From NCBI RefSeq assembly GCF_000189635.1, contig NW_002476046.1:36178-100177 (forward strand): a stretch of 64,000 nucleotides of DNA. The letters are read 5' to 3'. Under the pieces are notes generated by a model. It ran no database searches. It was not told the origin of the DNA and saw nothing but the letters and a program-made list of their open reading frames with translations. The position numbers and the translations under genes are program-made. Each line of letters begins with the position of its first letter. The stretch's first letter is position 1. Shown piece after piece: positions 1-13,437 of the stretch. Source of the stretch: Tetrahymena thermophila SB210 (taxonomy: Eukaryota > Ciliophora > Oligohymenophorea > Hymenostomatida > Tetrahymenidae).

Positions 1-3000
1 GAAGTTAAAAACCACCTGATTTCAGAATGGCATAAAGATGTTATTGACATCTATCAAGAAGAATTAAATTAGATGAACAAAAACAAAGTAAATTTTTTGA
101 AATATATTTAAAGCAAATTAAAATTTTTATTAAAAATTAAATAGCGATAGGCAATTCTTTTCTTCAATTCAAATGCTACTCTTATGTCTAATTAGATAAG
201 ATAGCTTGTTTCCGATTCTCTCATTTTATATAAGGAATTCTTTTAGCGCTTTAAGAAGAACAAACTTCTAACTCCTAAAGATATTATAGAGCGTGAGAAA
301 AATCACAACAATTCTATTGAAGATGTCTTTCTACATGTTAAATTGACTGCTGAGGATAGAAGAATTGAATTTGCAGATGATTTGTATGAAAGTATACACA
401 AAGAATTGATAAAAATCATAGATGACATAATTGCAACCACTCAAGGTTTCCCTAGACCTGAAAACACTATAGCTAGAAGTGTTGTAAAATCTCTTTGGGC
501 TGTTCCTAGAGATGATGAAGTAATTTAATTTAAAATATTTTTTTCTTTAATAAATTTTTAATACCAAATAGATATTCTTAAATGTGAAAGAAGAAATAGA
601 TAGCATCTTGGAAAGGAATCTAAAGAATGTGCAAGAAGTTGTAAAGGTTTATGATAAATACTCATATTTGTTAGAAGAAAAGCAAAGAGTTGAAGCATGG
701 ACAAGGACACCTAGGAAAAGAGAAGAGTTCACAGCTGAAATGAACAAATATAAAAAACTGTATGACGAAATAAATAAAGAAATACCTTTTTATGTCAGAA
801 CTAATATGGTTTTAGTTGATGGTGTTGATGTCAAAAAGATTTTCTTGTAAATCTGTTAAGATATAGTGATAATTCTCCAGACAAGTATACATCATTATTT
901 ACTTTCAAAGAATGCTGAAATAGCCAAGGAGATTAACACAATTTAAGAATTCATAAAGAGTAAGGCAGAAAATTATGAAAAAATGAAAGACCTAGAAATA
1001 ACAATAGATAAAATTAAAAAAACTGATCACAAAAGAATTTAGGGTGACTATTAGGATGTTAAAGTGTGGTTCAATTTACTTTACAATACAGTTCACAAAG
1101 TGAGCGAAGATGATTTAAAGTAGCTTTACATTACAGCTAGCTTAGTTTATAATCTGATGAATGTTGTTGAATAAGAAGAGTCTAGGTTATAAAAGGTAAA
1201 ATATAATTTATTAACTAGTATCTTTTTAATTTTTATGTTAAATTAATTAGGAAAAAGAAGAACTTGAATAAAGATTAAAAAGAAAGAAAGATGAATTCGA
1301 ATTAAATATTTAGGATATTCATTAGAAAATTGATTAACTAAATACTACATATGCTAATGAATATTCAAAGGAAGAAGCCTGTAAAGCTATTGAAGGTTAC
1401 AGTTAAACACTTAAGGAATACACTGCTGAAGTAGAAATATTTAAGTTTAAATTAATTTTTAATTAAATAACTTATTTTATAATAGATGAAAGAAATAAAC
1501 CTTAGAGAAGAGCTTATTGGTTGGACTTAATCTGAATTCCCAAAACTCCAAGAAGCTGAAAACAATCTATTACCATACTAAGATTTATGGTTTTTAATTA
1601 GAGATAAAAGCGACAAAATAGACTTATGGAAGAAAGTAAAGTCTGTTTTCACCTTAGATCCTGAAGAAATTGAAAGAGATGTTAAGACTATGTTAAATAA
1701 AGCAACTAAACTTAAAATTATGTTTTCTAAGGCTAAAAATATGGTTAATCCTTTAGAATTAACACATACAGTTCTTGAAGATTTAAGAGAATTTTAAAAG
1801 CACTAGCTATTAATTCACGTATTCTCAAATAAAGGACTTAAAGAAAGACATTGGGATGAGATAAGTAACTTAGTAGGTTTTAAAGTAGATCCCCATAAAA
1901 AGGAATCCTTAAGCAGGTTTATTGGTCTTAATCTAGAAGATAAATATTAAAAACTAGAAGAAATTTCTGATTCTGCAACTAAAGAATTCAGCATAGAAAA
2001 AATTTTAGATAAGGTAAAATACACTGATAAATTTCATTTATTTGTTTTCAATTTTAAATAATTAAATATAGATGAGAGAAGACTGGGAACCAATAGTAAC
2101 AGAGCTCAAATCATGGAAAGACACAGGTACTTTTATTGTTTCAGGAGGAAGTGTCGATGAAACTCAAACTATTTTGGACGATTAAATTGTTAAAACCATG
2201 ACAATGAAGGGTTCACCATATGCAAAGATATTTGAAGATAGAATTATTGAATGGGAAGATTGGTTAAATTACACCCAAAGTCTCTTTGATTATTTTCTCA
2301 AGGTGTAATCTGTTTGGTTGTACCTCGAACCTGTCTTTACCTCTCCTGATATAACAAAGCATTTGCCTATGGAAGGAGAAGAATTCAGAAAGGTTGACTT
2401 TGATTGGCGTAACCAAGTTATGGGAAAGGTTTGCAGAGATCCCAAGGTAGTAGAATTCACTAAAGATAAAAGAATGCTTGATATCCTCAAAGAATCTCAT
2501 ATTAGATTAGAAAAAGTCCAAAAAGGTTTGAACAGCTACTTGGAAGGAAAGAGATCTAACTTCCCTCGTTTCTATTTCTTGTCAAATGATGAATTGTTAG
2601 AAATTTTATCAGAAACCAAAGATCCTTAGCGTGTACAACCCCATCTTAAGAAGTGCTTTGAAGGTATTTAAAAACTCAAAATCGATAACGAAAAAAAGAT
2701 TTTGGGTATGTATTCATCAGAAGGAGAATATGTCGAATTCCTCACACTTGTAAATTTTTATTTTTGAATTAAGTTTAAAGAATCATTAAAAATAAAATTT
2801 TTTAATAATTTAAATGTAAGAGTTTAAATTAATATGATAATTTTATGTGCAAAAAAGAAGACATTTAAACAATTTAATATTTATTTGACTTTTTTTGTAA
2901 AGGTTGATACTAATCAGGCAAGAGGTAATGTAGATGAATGGTTGGTATGGGTAGAAGAGAGAATGATTGAGAGTATTCACAGTGTAACAGCAATAGCTTT

Positions 3001-6000
3001 CGAAGATTATCAATAAATGAAAAGAAGGGAATTTGTTTTAAATAGGTGTGGTATGGCAGTATTAAGTGTGAATATGACATATTGGACATATGGAACTGAG
3101 AAGAATCTAAATGATCATGGAAACAAGGGTGCTGTTCTATTTGCATAAGAATGTACTGAATAACTTGAGTAAATTGTAGATCTAGTCAGATCTGATATAT
3201 CTCCTTTGGATAGATGCACTATAGAAGCTCTTATAGTATTGGATGTTCATAATAGAGACTGCATAACTCAGTTAGCAGAGAAAAATATTGACAAAATATC
3301 AGATTTTGATTGGTAAGCATAGCTTAGATATTATTGGTAAGATAATGATACAATAGTAAAAATTATCAATGCAGTCTGCGATTATAACTATGAGTATTTA
3401 GGTAATTCTAGTCGTTTGGTCATTACACCACTCACAGACAGGTGCTATAGAACACTTTGCGGAGCTATTCATTTAAATTATGGAGGTGCTCCAGAAGGAC
3501 CTGCAGGTATAAAATTGAAATAATATTAATAAAAATGATATTTTCTTGAAGTTAAAAATTATTTTTGAAGGTTTTAATTGAATAAATAAAACAATTTTTT
3601 GAATTTTGATAAAAAATGTTATATTATTATAATAATAAAGGTACTGGTAAGACAGAAACAGTAAAAGATTTAGCCAAAGCTCTTGCTAGATAGTGTGTTG
3701 TATTTAATTGTTCAGATGGTTTAGATTATAAGGCTATGGGAAAATTCTTCAAAGGATTAGCAAGTAGTGGTGCTTGGAGCTGCTTCGATGAGTTCAATCG
3801 TATAGATTTAGAAGTACTTTCAGTCGTTGCACAGTAGATGCTCACAATATAATTAGCACGTGCTGAAGGAAAGAAAGAGTTCTTTTTCGAAGATTCAACA
3901 ATACGTTTAAAACCAACTTGCAACGCATTTATCACGATGAATCCTGGTTATGCAGGACGTTCAGAACTTCCAGATAACTTAAAAGCCTTGTTCCGTTCAG
4001 TTGCTATGATGGTTCCTGATTATGCTATGATTTCTGAAATTTGTCTTTATTCATATGGTTTTTCAGATGCTAGAAACCTTGCTCGTAAAATCGTTACTAC
4101 TTACAAGTTGTGTTCTGAATAGCTTTCATCATAAGACCACTATGATTATGGTAAGCAAATGTTTTAATTTTTAAAATTTATATTTCAAAACAAATAAAAT
4201 ATAAATTAAAAGGTATGAGAGCAGTAAAGTCTGTCTTGACTGCAGCTGGTAATTTAAAGAGAAAATTCGTTAATGAAAACGAAAGTATTTTAATGCTTAG
4301 AGCAATCAATGATGTAAATCTTGCCAAGTTCTTGGCTTTTGATCTTCCTCTTTTCAAAGGTATAACAAGTGATTTATTCCCAGGAATTTCTTTACCTGAA
4401 ATCGATTATCAAAATATGCATGATTGCATAGATTTAACTCTCAAAAAATTAAATCTTTAGAAAGTTCCATATTTCATTGAGAAAATTATTTAACTCTATG
4501 AAATGATTCTTGTAAGACATGGTTTGATGGTCGTTGGTATGCCGTTTTCTGGAAAGACATCAGCTATTAAAGTTTTGGCTGGAGCACTTACTCTTTTGAA
4601 TGAAAGAAACTAAATGAACGAGAAAAAAGTGTAAATAACTACTATTAATCCTAAGTCAATAACTATGAATTAACTCTATGGTTTTTCAGATGAAGTCTCT
4701 CATGAATGGGCAGACGGAGTTTTAGCTATTAAATTCAGAGCATTTGCAAAATAAGAAAATGATGATAGAAAAGTATATTAATTTTTTTTCAGTTAAATAT
4801 TAAAATTTACTTTTTTATAAAAAGTGGTTAATTTTTGATGGACCTGTTGATGCTGTTTGGATTGAAAATATGAATACAGTCTTAGATGATAACAAAAAAC
4901 TTTGTTTGAATTCTGGTGAAATTATAGCTATGAGTAAAAGTATGAATATGATGTTTGAGCCTATGGATTTAGCAGCTGCTTCTCCTGCCACAGTATCAAG
5001 ATGTGGTATGATTTATATGGAACCTTCTTCGATGGGATGGAGACCTCTCTATAATAGTTGGAAGAAAAATTTACCTTCTACTCTTCGTGAAGAAGATTAT
5101 GTTGAAATAGATATGCTCTTTAACTGGGTTGTAGATCCAGCACTTAAATATCTCAGATAAAGCTTAAAAGAAATCTCTCCAACTCAAGATTAAAATTTAG
5201 TTGTTACTTTAATGAGAATATTTAGGGGTTTATTGAAAGATTTAGAAGTAAACTTTTTTCTTAAATTTAAAAATTTTTTTTAAATTAAAAAAGAAATTAT
5301 TTAAAAGTCTATTTTAAACAATAAAATAATATGTGCTCTTTTAAATAATAATATTCTTTATGTCCTTTTATTTGAATAAAATAATAAATAGCAAACCTTA
5401 ATATTTTTAATTTAAAAATATATTAAAAATTCTAAAAAATTAAAAAAAGAATCAAGAAACATATGATAAGTTAGACATCAAATAGCGTTTCTAATAAATC
5501 GACATGAAGTTTATTTTCTCTTACATGTGGTCTATTGGAGGATCTTTATGTACATCTGTTGATAGAAAATAGTTTGATCTATTTTCTAAGAGACTTTTTG
5601 GCAAAGATATAGTTGTTTAAGTGGAGAGTAAGAAAATTTCACTTCCAGAAAGAGGTACTATGTATGATTATATCTATAAGATTGAAGATAAAAAACCTGA
5701 AGGTGATTGGTAACTTTGGATTGATTAAATCGTGCCTGAAGAAATAAATCCTAAAAAGAAACCCAATGAGATTATAATTCAAACTTCTGATACTGCTCGT
5801 TATAGCTATTTATTAAAGTAAAATATAAAGATGGAGGTTCCAACACTGTTTTGTGGTCCAACTGGAACTGGAAAATCTACTTACATCAAAAATTTACTGA
5901 TGAATGATTTACCACGTTCTTAATATATGAATATTGAAGTTGGTTTTTCAGCTCAAACAAGCTCAACTCAGACTATGGATATTATTGATAAGAAATTAGA

Positions 6001-9000
6001 TAGATTGAAGAAAGGTGTTTATGGACCTAAATAAGGTAAATGCATTATTTTTGTTGATGATTTGAATATGCCAACAAAAGAAAAATGGGGAGCACAACCT
6101 CCTATTGAAATTCTCCGTTAAATGCTTGATTAAGGTGGCTGGTATGATTTAAGTGATAAAGAAAAACCTTTTAAATAAATTGTAGAAATCATATTTGTAA
6201 GTGCTATGGGTCCTCCAGGAGGTGGAAGAACTTTTATAACTCCTAGATTATTGCGTCACTTAAATTTAGTAGCTCTTGCTAACTTTGATGAAGAAACACT
6301 TAATAGAATTTTCGGAACAATCCTGCATTGGTACATGTAAGTGAACCAATTTTCTCCAGAAGTTATTAAAAATGAAAATAAAGTTATCAACGCTACTCTA
6401 GAAATTTATAAGATGGCTATGAATGAATTGTTACCTACTCCTATGAAGAGTCATTATCTCTTTAACTTAAGAGATTTTGCTAAGGTTATTATGGGTGTTT
6501 GTATGAGTGATAAAGACACAATCGCAAATCCAGATATCTTGATAAGACTTTGGGTTCATGAATGCTGGAGAGTTTTTGCTGATAGATTAATTAATGAGGA
6601 TGATAGACTTTTAATGCTTAAGGGGTTAAGAGAAACAGTTAAAAAGATATTTGGACTTAACTTTGATACAGTTTTCTAAGTACATATTTAAACATTTTTA
6701 TTTTGAATTACAATTTTAAATTTAAATTATATGAATAAAAAAAGCACTTGGACAACCCTAATGATAAGGATGAAAAAATTGATACATTAGATGAGATGAG
6801 AGGATTAATCTTTACAGATATATTGACACCTTTAGGTGCACCTAAAAGGCCATACGAAGAAGTTATTGATAAGAATAAGTTACAAGCTGCTTGTGATGAA
6901 GCTTTAGGAAATTATAATATGCTAAGTGATAAACCTATGGACCTTGTTTTATTCTCATTTGCTATAGAACACTTGTTAATTATTGAAAGAATACTTAAAT
7001 AACCTTCGGGAAACGCTCTATTAGTTGGTGTTGGAGGTTCTGGCCGTTAATCTTTGACTAGATTAGCAGGTTCTATGGTTGATGCATCAATTATTCAAAT
7101 TGAAATCAGTAAAACTTATGGTAAAAATGAGTGGTAAGAAGACCTTAGAAAAGTTCTTAAAAATGCAGGAGCAAAAGGTCTACCTACTGTCTTCTTATTT
7201 ACAGATTCACAGATTAAATAAGAAGGTTTTGTTGAAGATATAAATAACTTACTAAATACTTGCGAAGTTCCAAATCTCTTCCCTGCAGAAGATAAGGCAG
7301 AAATTTAAGAAGCTGTTCGTGCACCTTCCAAAGCAGAAGGAAAATGTCCTGATGGTCATCCAGAATAACTATATTCTTACTTCGTAGAGAGATGTAATTA
7401 TAGCATTCAACAAATTAATATTTAACATATATTTATATAAAGGTAAGTAAAATTTACATATTGTGCTTTGCTTTTCTCCTATTGGTGATGCTTTCAGAAA
7501 CAGAGTTAGAATGTTCCCTTCTCTAGTTAATTGTTGCACAATTGATTGGTTCTTCGAGTGGCCCTAAGTAAATTTATCAAATATTCTTAAAATAACTTAA
7601 AAAATAAATTTTTCTAAAAAAGGATGCATTAGTTTCTGTAGCTAAGAAATTCTTAGAAAAAATTGAAATGGATGTTGAAATAAAGTAGTCTTGTACAGAG
7701 ATGGTTTAGTATTTCCATCAGTCTACTATTTAATGGTCTAATAAATTCTACAGTCACTTAAAAAGAAAATTCTATGTAACACCTACTTCTTATCTTGAAA
7801 TGATCATTACTTTCCAGAATTTACTTGCTGAAAAACGCAAAGAAGTAAAGTCCTCAATAGATAAGTATGAAAATGGTTATAATCAAATTATAGAAACAGA
7901 GAAAGCTGTAGGTAAAATGCAAATTGATTTGACAGATATGGTCCCTAAATTAAAGAAAGCCGCTGAAGATACTGAAGAAAAGATGAAGATTGTAGCAAAG
8001 GAGAAATCTGCTGCAGATATCTTAGCTTCTGGTAATTAACATTAAAAATATTTTGATATATTTTTATTTCAACTTATCGATAAAATATAGGTATTTAGAA
8101 AGAAGAAGCTGTTGTTCAAATTGCTGTTAATGAAGCTAATCTTATTAAAGAAGATTGTGAAAAAGATTTAGCAGAAGCAATGCCAGCATTAGAAGCTGCA
8201 GAAAATGCACTAAATTGTATTTAAAAAGCCGATATTGATTTCTTGAAATAAATGAGAAATCCTGTTGAGCCTATCAGAGCTACTATGAAAGCTGTCTGCT
8301 TGATTCTTTATCCAAATCCAACTGAGAAAAAGAAAGATGGACTTAAAACTGTGATTGATTGGTGGGCTGCTTCAGTAAAGCTTTTGAATAACCCACAACT
8401 CCTTAAAGATATGAAAGGATATAATAAAGAAGCAATAGAGGACAAGATAATTTAAAGTTTGGGTTCCTACTTTAATGATCCAGAAGCAAAGGATAGTTTA
8501 GAAAAGAGTGTAGTAGAAAAAGCTTCACCAGTTTGCTACTCTATGCTTATGTGGGTAAGAGCTATGTACGACTTCTATTTTGTCAACAAAAAGGTTAAGC
8601 CTAAAAAAGCTGCTCTTGAAGAATCAAATGAAAAAGTGTCAAAACTTAATGCCTAACTTTACGAGAAGCAAAAAGAACTTAAGGTGGCTACAGATAAAGT
8701 TGATGCTCTTAATAAAGATCTAAAAATAACATAAGATAATAAACAAAATTTAGAAAAGAGATATGAAGACTGTTCAAAACAACTAGAAAGAGCTAAAACA
8801 TTAATAGAAAACTTAGGAGGTGAAAAAGGAAGATGGGGAGACTTTGCTGAAAAATTAAAGTAATTCTTCACGTTATTAACTGGAGATGTTATTATTTCAT
8901 CTGGTGTTATAGCATATTTAGGCCCTTTCACTCCTACTTACAGGTATAATTTTTTTATTCATTCAAATTTAAAATAAGATTTACTAAATATTAAATAGAC

Positions 9001-12000
9001 AATAAATAATTGAAGAGTGGGTCCTTAAATGCTCTGATAAAAATATTCCAAGAAGTGATAAATTTAGCTTAGTATAAGTTCTAGGAGATTAAGTAAAGAT
9101 TAGAGCTTGGAACATTGATGGACTTCCTAGTGACAGTTTCTCAATTGAAAACGGTATCATAGTATTTAAATCTAGAAGATGGCCTCTTTGCATTGATCCC
9201 TAAGGATAAGCAAATAAGTGGATTAAAAAAATGGAACAATCTAGAGGAATTAGTATCATAAAATTGACTGATGGTGATTATTTGAGAACTTTAGAAAATA
9301 GTATTCAATTTGGTAAACCTGTTTTGTTAGAAAATGTTGGAGAAGATCTCGATCCTTCTCTAACTCCAATATTACTCAAGCAAGTATTCAGTAAAGGAAA
9401 TACTCAATATATAAAATTAGGTGAAAGTGTGATTGAATACTCTCAAGATTTTAGGTAATTTTATAAAATTTAGTGAAATGATTTTATTCTTAAAAATATT
9501 AAACGTTTTAGGTTCTATATCACTACAAAGCTTAGAAATCCTCACTATCTACCAGAACTTTCAACAAAAGTGACTATCCTTAACTTCATGATTACTTATG
9601 AAGGATTAAATGACTAATTGTTAGGTATTTTAGTCAAGAAAGAAAGACCTGATTTGGCCTCTGAAAAGGAGAGACTTATTATAGAAGGTGCTAGCAACAA
9701 GAAACAGCTAGCTGAAATAGAAGATAAGATATTGCAAGTTTTATCTGGAAACAAAAACATTTTAACAGATGAATCTGCCATTAATATATTAACTGCTTCT
9801 AAGGTAAATCAACATATTTAATATACAAAAAACTTTAAATAAATTGATAACTAATAAATTAAAGGTAACTTCAAATGAAATTAGTGAAAAGTAAATTATA
9901 GCTGAAAAGACAGAAAAAGAAATTGATGAAGCTAGACAAACTTACTAGCCTGTATCAACTTAAGCATCCTGCTTATTCTTCTCTATTTCAGATTTGGGTA
10001 ATCTTGATCCTATGTATCAGTATTCTTTGGTTTACTATTTAGATCTATTTACTTAAGGTAATTTAAATTTTGATTGGATGAATTGTCAAAAAATTTTATT
10101 TAAATTAAAGGTATTATCAATGCAGAATAATCAGAAAGTTTTGATTAAAGATTATTGAATCTAAAGGATTATTTCTTGTATTCATTGTATTCAAATATTT
10201 GTAGATCTCTTTTTGAAAAAGATAAGCTCGTATTCTCCACTCTTTTGTGTGTTAGGTTGCTAGAATTTAGAGGAGAGGAAAATATAAACGATTTTTGGAG
10301 ATTCCTTTTAACAGGAGGTATTGCCCTTAGCGATTAACTTCCTTAAAAACCTACTCATCTTAGTTGGCTTTCAGCTAAATCTTGGGGTGAGCTTGTCCGT
10401 CTATCTGATTTACATGGATTCTAAGATTTCTATAAAGTAAATATAACTATTTTTTAATACAAATTAATAAAATTTTTATTTAAATAAATAGTTGTTATTG
10501 GATCCATCAAATGGAGAATAATTCAGATAAATATATGAATCAAATGAACCTTAAAATGTACCTCTTCCATAATGTATTAACATTCCTAAAATGAACAAGC
10601 TAGGAAAGTTGTGCATTTTAAGAACCATTCGTCCTGATAAAATTATTCCTGCAGTTTAAGACTTTATTAAAGATAATTTAGGTCAGCCATTCATAGAACC
10701 TCCTCCTTTTGATCTTAGTTTAATTTATAAGGATTCTCTGGCTACTACTCCTCTTATTTTTGTTTTATCTCCTGGTTCTGATCCGTTTGCAAGTTTGAAT
10801 GCTTTTGCACAAAAGATAAACAAGAATATAAAAGGTAATAAAAATAACATTTAAAATAAAATTAAAAAATTTTATATGAAAAATAGCTATTTCTCTTGGT
10901 TAAGGATAAGGACCAATTGCTTTAAGAATGATCAATGAAGGCTAATAATCTGGAGATTGGATCGTCTTATAAAATTGTCATTTAGCAGTTACATGGATGA
11001 CCACTCTTGAAAAGCTATGCGAAGAGATTTCACCAGATCCTAAAGTCACCAACCCTGAATTCAGACTATGGCTTACATCTTATCCTTCAAAAGATTTCCC
11101 TACTTCCGTGCTTTAGGCTGGTATAAAGATGACTAATGAACCTCCTAAAGGCTTGAAGAACAATATCTAAGGTAGTTATCTCATTGATCCTATTAATAAA
11201 TCTGAATTCTTTGACACATGCTAGAATTCTCCTGCATTCAAAAAGCTCCTATTTGGTTTATGTTTCTTCCACGCTGTAATCTAAGAAAGAAGAAAATATG
11301 GACCTCTTGGTTGGAATATATCTTATGAGTTCAATGAGTCAGACTTACGTATTTGTGTTCGTTAACTGAAGATGTTCTTAGATGAATTTGGAAATTAAAT
11401 TCCTTATGATGCTCTAAAGTATCTGACAGCTGAATGTAATTATGGAGGTAGAGTTACTGATGATAAAGATAGAAGATTAATTACAACTCTTTTAGAAGAC
11501 TATTACTGTGATAAAACTGTTAACGATCCAAATTACTAATTTGCAAACAATCCAGTATATAAGCCACCTAATGTAGAAACTAGCTAAGACTTTATATAAT
11601 ATATTAAAGACAATTTCCCACTCATAACTCCTCCAGATGTCTTTGGTTTCCACACTAACGCTGATATCACCAAAGACATGAATGAAACTAATCTTTTCAC
11701 TGATTCACTACTCATTTGCTCTTCAGCTTCAAGTAAATTTAAACTTAATTTGTTTGTTTTTATATTATAATAAAAAATAAAATTATTATTAAAAAGGTGG
11801 TGGAGGCGGAAACTCATATGAAGAAACATTAAATAGTGTTTGCGATAGCATTTTGCATGACTTCCCTGAACCTTTTAATACTGAGCAAATCCTTGAAAAA
11901 TATCCAGTTCTTTACGAAGAAAGTATGAACACAGTATTAAACTAAGAACTTACTCGTTTCAACAAATTAATAAGAGTAATTATTAATTAATTATTTTTTT

Positions 12001-12813
12001 GATTAACTGATGGTTATTTAAATTTTTTTTAAAAAAATAGGTAATTAAGAGCTCTTTAAATGATATCAAGAAAGCTCTTAAGGGTTTGATATTAATGTCA
12101 CCTTAGTTAGAAGCTGCTTCTAAGAGCATATTTGACGGAAAAGTACCAGAAATGTGGATGAGTAATAGTTACCCTTCACTCAAGCCTTTGGGTGGATATG
12201 TCAAAGATTTAAGACAAAGATTAAGCTTTTTCTAAAACTGGATTGATGAGGGAACTCCTATGTCATTCTGGTTAAGTGGTTTCTATTTCACACAAAGTTT
12301 CTTAACAGGTGTTCTATAAAACTATGCTAGAAAGTATACTATTCCTATTGATGAAATCGTCTTCGACTACTTAGTAATTAATTAATTATGACTTTCAATA
12401 TATCATTTTACTTTGCTATAATTATTGAGAATTTTATTTAATTTATTATCCTAATTTAATAGTGCATAAAAGAAGAAAAAATTGAAAATAAGCCTGAAGA
12501 TGGTGCATTTATATATGGACTTTTCATAGAAGGTTCTAAATGGAATTATGAAACTATGTTATTGGATGAGTCTGATCCAAAGATTCTCTTTGTAAAGTGC
12601 CCTATATTATAGCTTGTTCCATGCCACGTAAAGAACGTAAAACCCCCTCAACATTATAATTGCCCAGTATACAAAACTTCAGCTCGTAAAGGTACTCTTA
12701 GTACTACCGGTCACTCCACAAACTTTGTAATGTGGATAAGACTGCCAACTGATAAAGAGCAAAGACACTGGATAAAGCGTGGTGTCGCTCTTCTCACCTA
12801 ATTAGACGATTGA
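1..12813 (+). CDS. Axonemal inner-arm dynein heavy chain (5'-truncated by window)
   Basis: Microtubule motor ATPase of the ciliary axoneme, read as one gene with about 23 short AT-rich introns; the 5' end lies outside the window. The tail and linker occupy about 1-3400. AAA1 has Walker A GPAGTGKT, split by the intron 3507-3640. AAA2 is at 4536-4559 (GMPFSGKT), AAA3 at 5855-5878 (GPTGTGKS) and AAA4 near 7027-7053 (GVGGSGR). The coiled-coil stalk flanks a microtubule-binding region around 8250-8650; AAA5, AAA6 and the C-terminal domain follow, ending in a TQLDD-type terminus at TGA 12811-12813. The AAA2 P-loop form with FSGKT and the conserved TGHSTNFV motif near the end resemble the single-headed inner-arm group (human DNAH3/7/12); that subgroup assignment is inferred from remembered family motifs. 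It belongs to the Tetrahymena DYH set, but which member cannot be told. Neither an ATP-site loss nor a frameshift was seen. Confidence 0.95.
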
Positions 12814-12853
12814 GAGAACTGAATTGTAATATAAAATTAACTATAATATACCA

Positions 12854-13070
12854 AAATAAATAAATAAATAAATATAAAATATATACATATCTTCAAAATA
12901 ACTATAAAATGTAAGTATTTATTAACTAACTAACTATAGATATTAGTATTTTTAAGAATAATCTATTTTATAATTTTTTATTAAGATTTTAAATTTAAAA
13001 TAAAAATAAATAAATAAATAAATGATCAAGTAGAAATATTGAATAAGATAGAAAAATCTATCTATCTATC
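12854..13070. repeat. Simple-sequence repeats in the spacer after the dynein gene
   Basis: The 624-bp spacer 12814-13437 holds no gene that I can support. It carries short tetranucleotide tracts: an (AAAT)n-type run at about 12854-12874, another at about 13005-13022, and a (TCTA)n run at about 13057-13070. Such tracts are common in AT-rich ciliate spacers. The rest of the spacer is presumably the 3' UTR of the dynein gene and the promoter/5' UTR of the AIFM3-like gene. Confidence 0.7.
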
Positions 13071-13437
13071 TTTCTAGTTTCTAGATGAGTAGAAATACTT
13101 ATTGAAAATAGTAATTGTGTAGTTGTAAATCTAATGCTACTTAATTTGTATAAAGTAATGATATGAATTTTAATCAAAAAGATGTAGTTGCATAATATAA
13201 AAATTAATTGTTTACTATCGTGACAAACGAGCAATATATTCGGATAAAATCAAACTAATTATTAATTAATTATTCCTAATTAATTAACTAACAAGAAAGA
13301 AAGATACATATTTAATTATTTATATTTAATTTTTTAATAAAGGTTAAGGAATAATATCATAAATAGTTAAATTATTTAAGTATTTATTCTAGAAAGGGAG
13401 AAAAAACACATATTAAAAAGTAGAAGCAAATACAAAG

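Noticed and set aside
12854..13070. Tetranucleotide repeats as a possible telomere or rearrangement junction
   Set aside because: Ciliate telomeric repeats are GGGGTT/CCCCAA in Tetrahymena; these AAAT and TCTA tracts are ordinary microsatellites.
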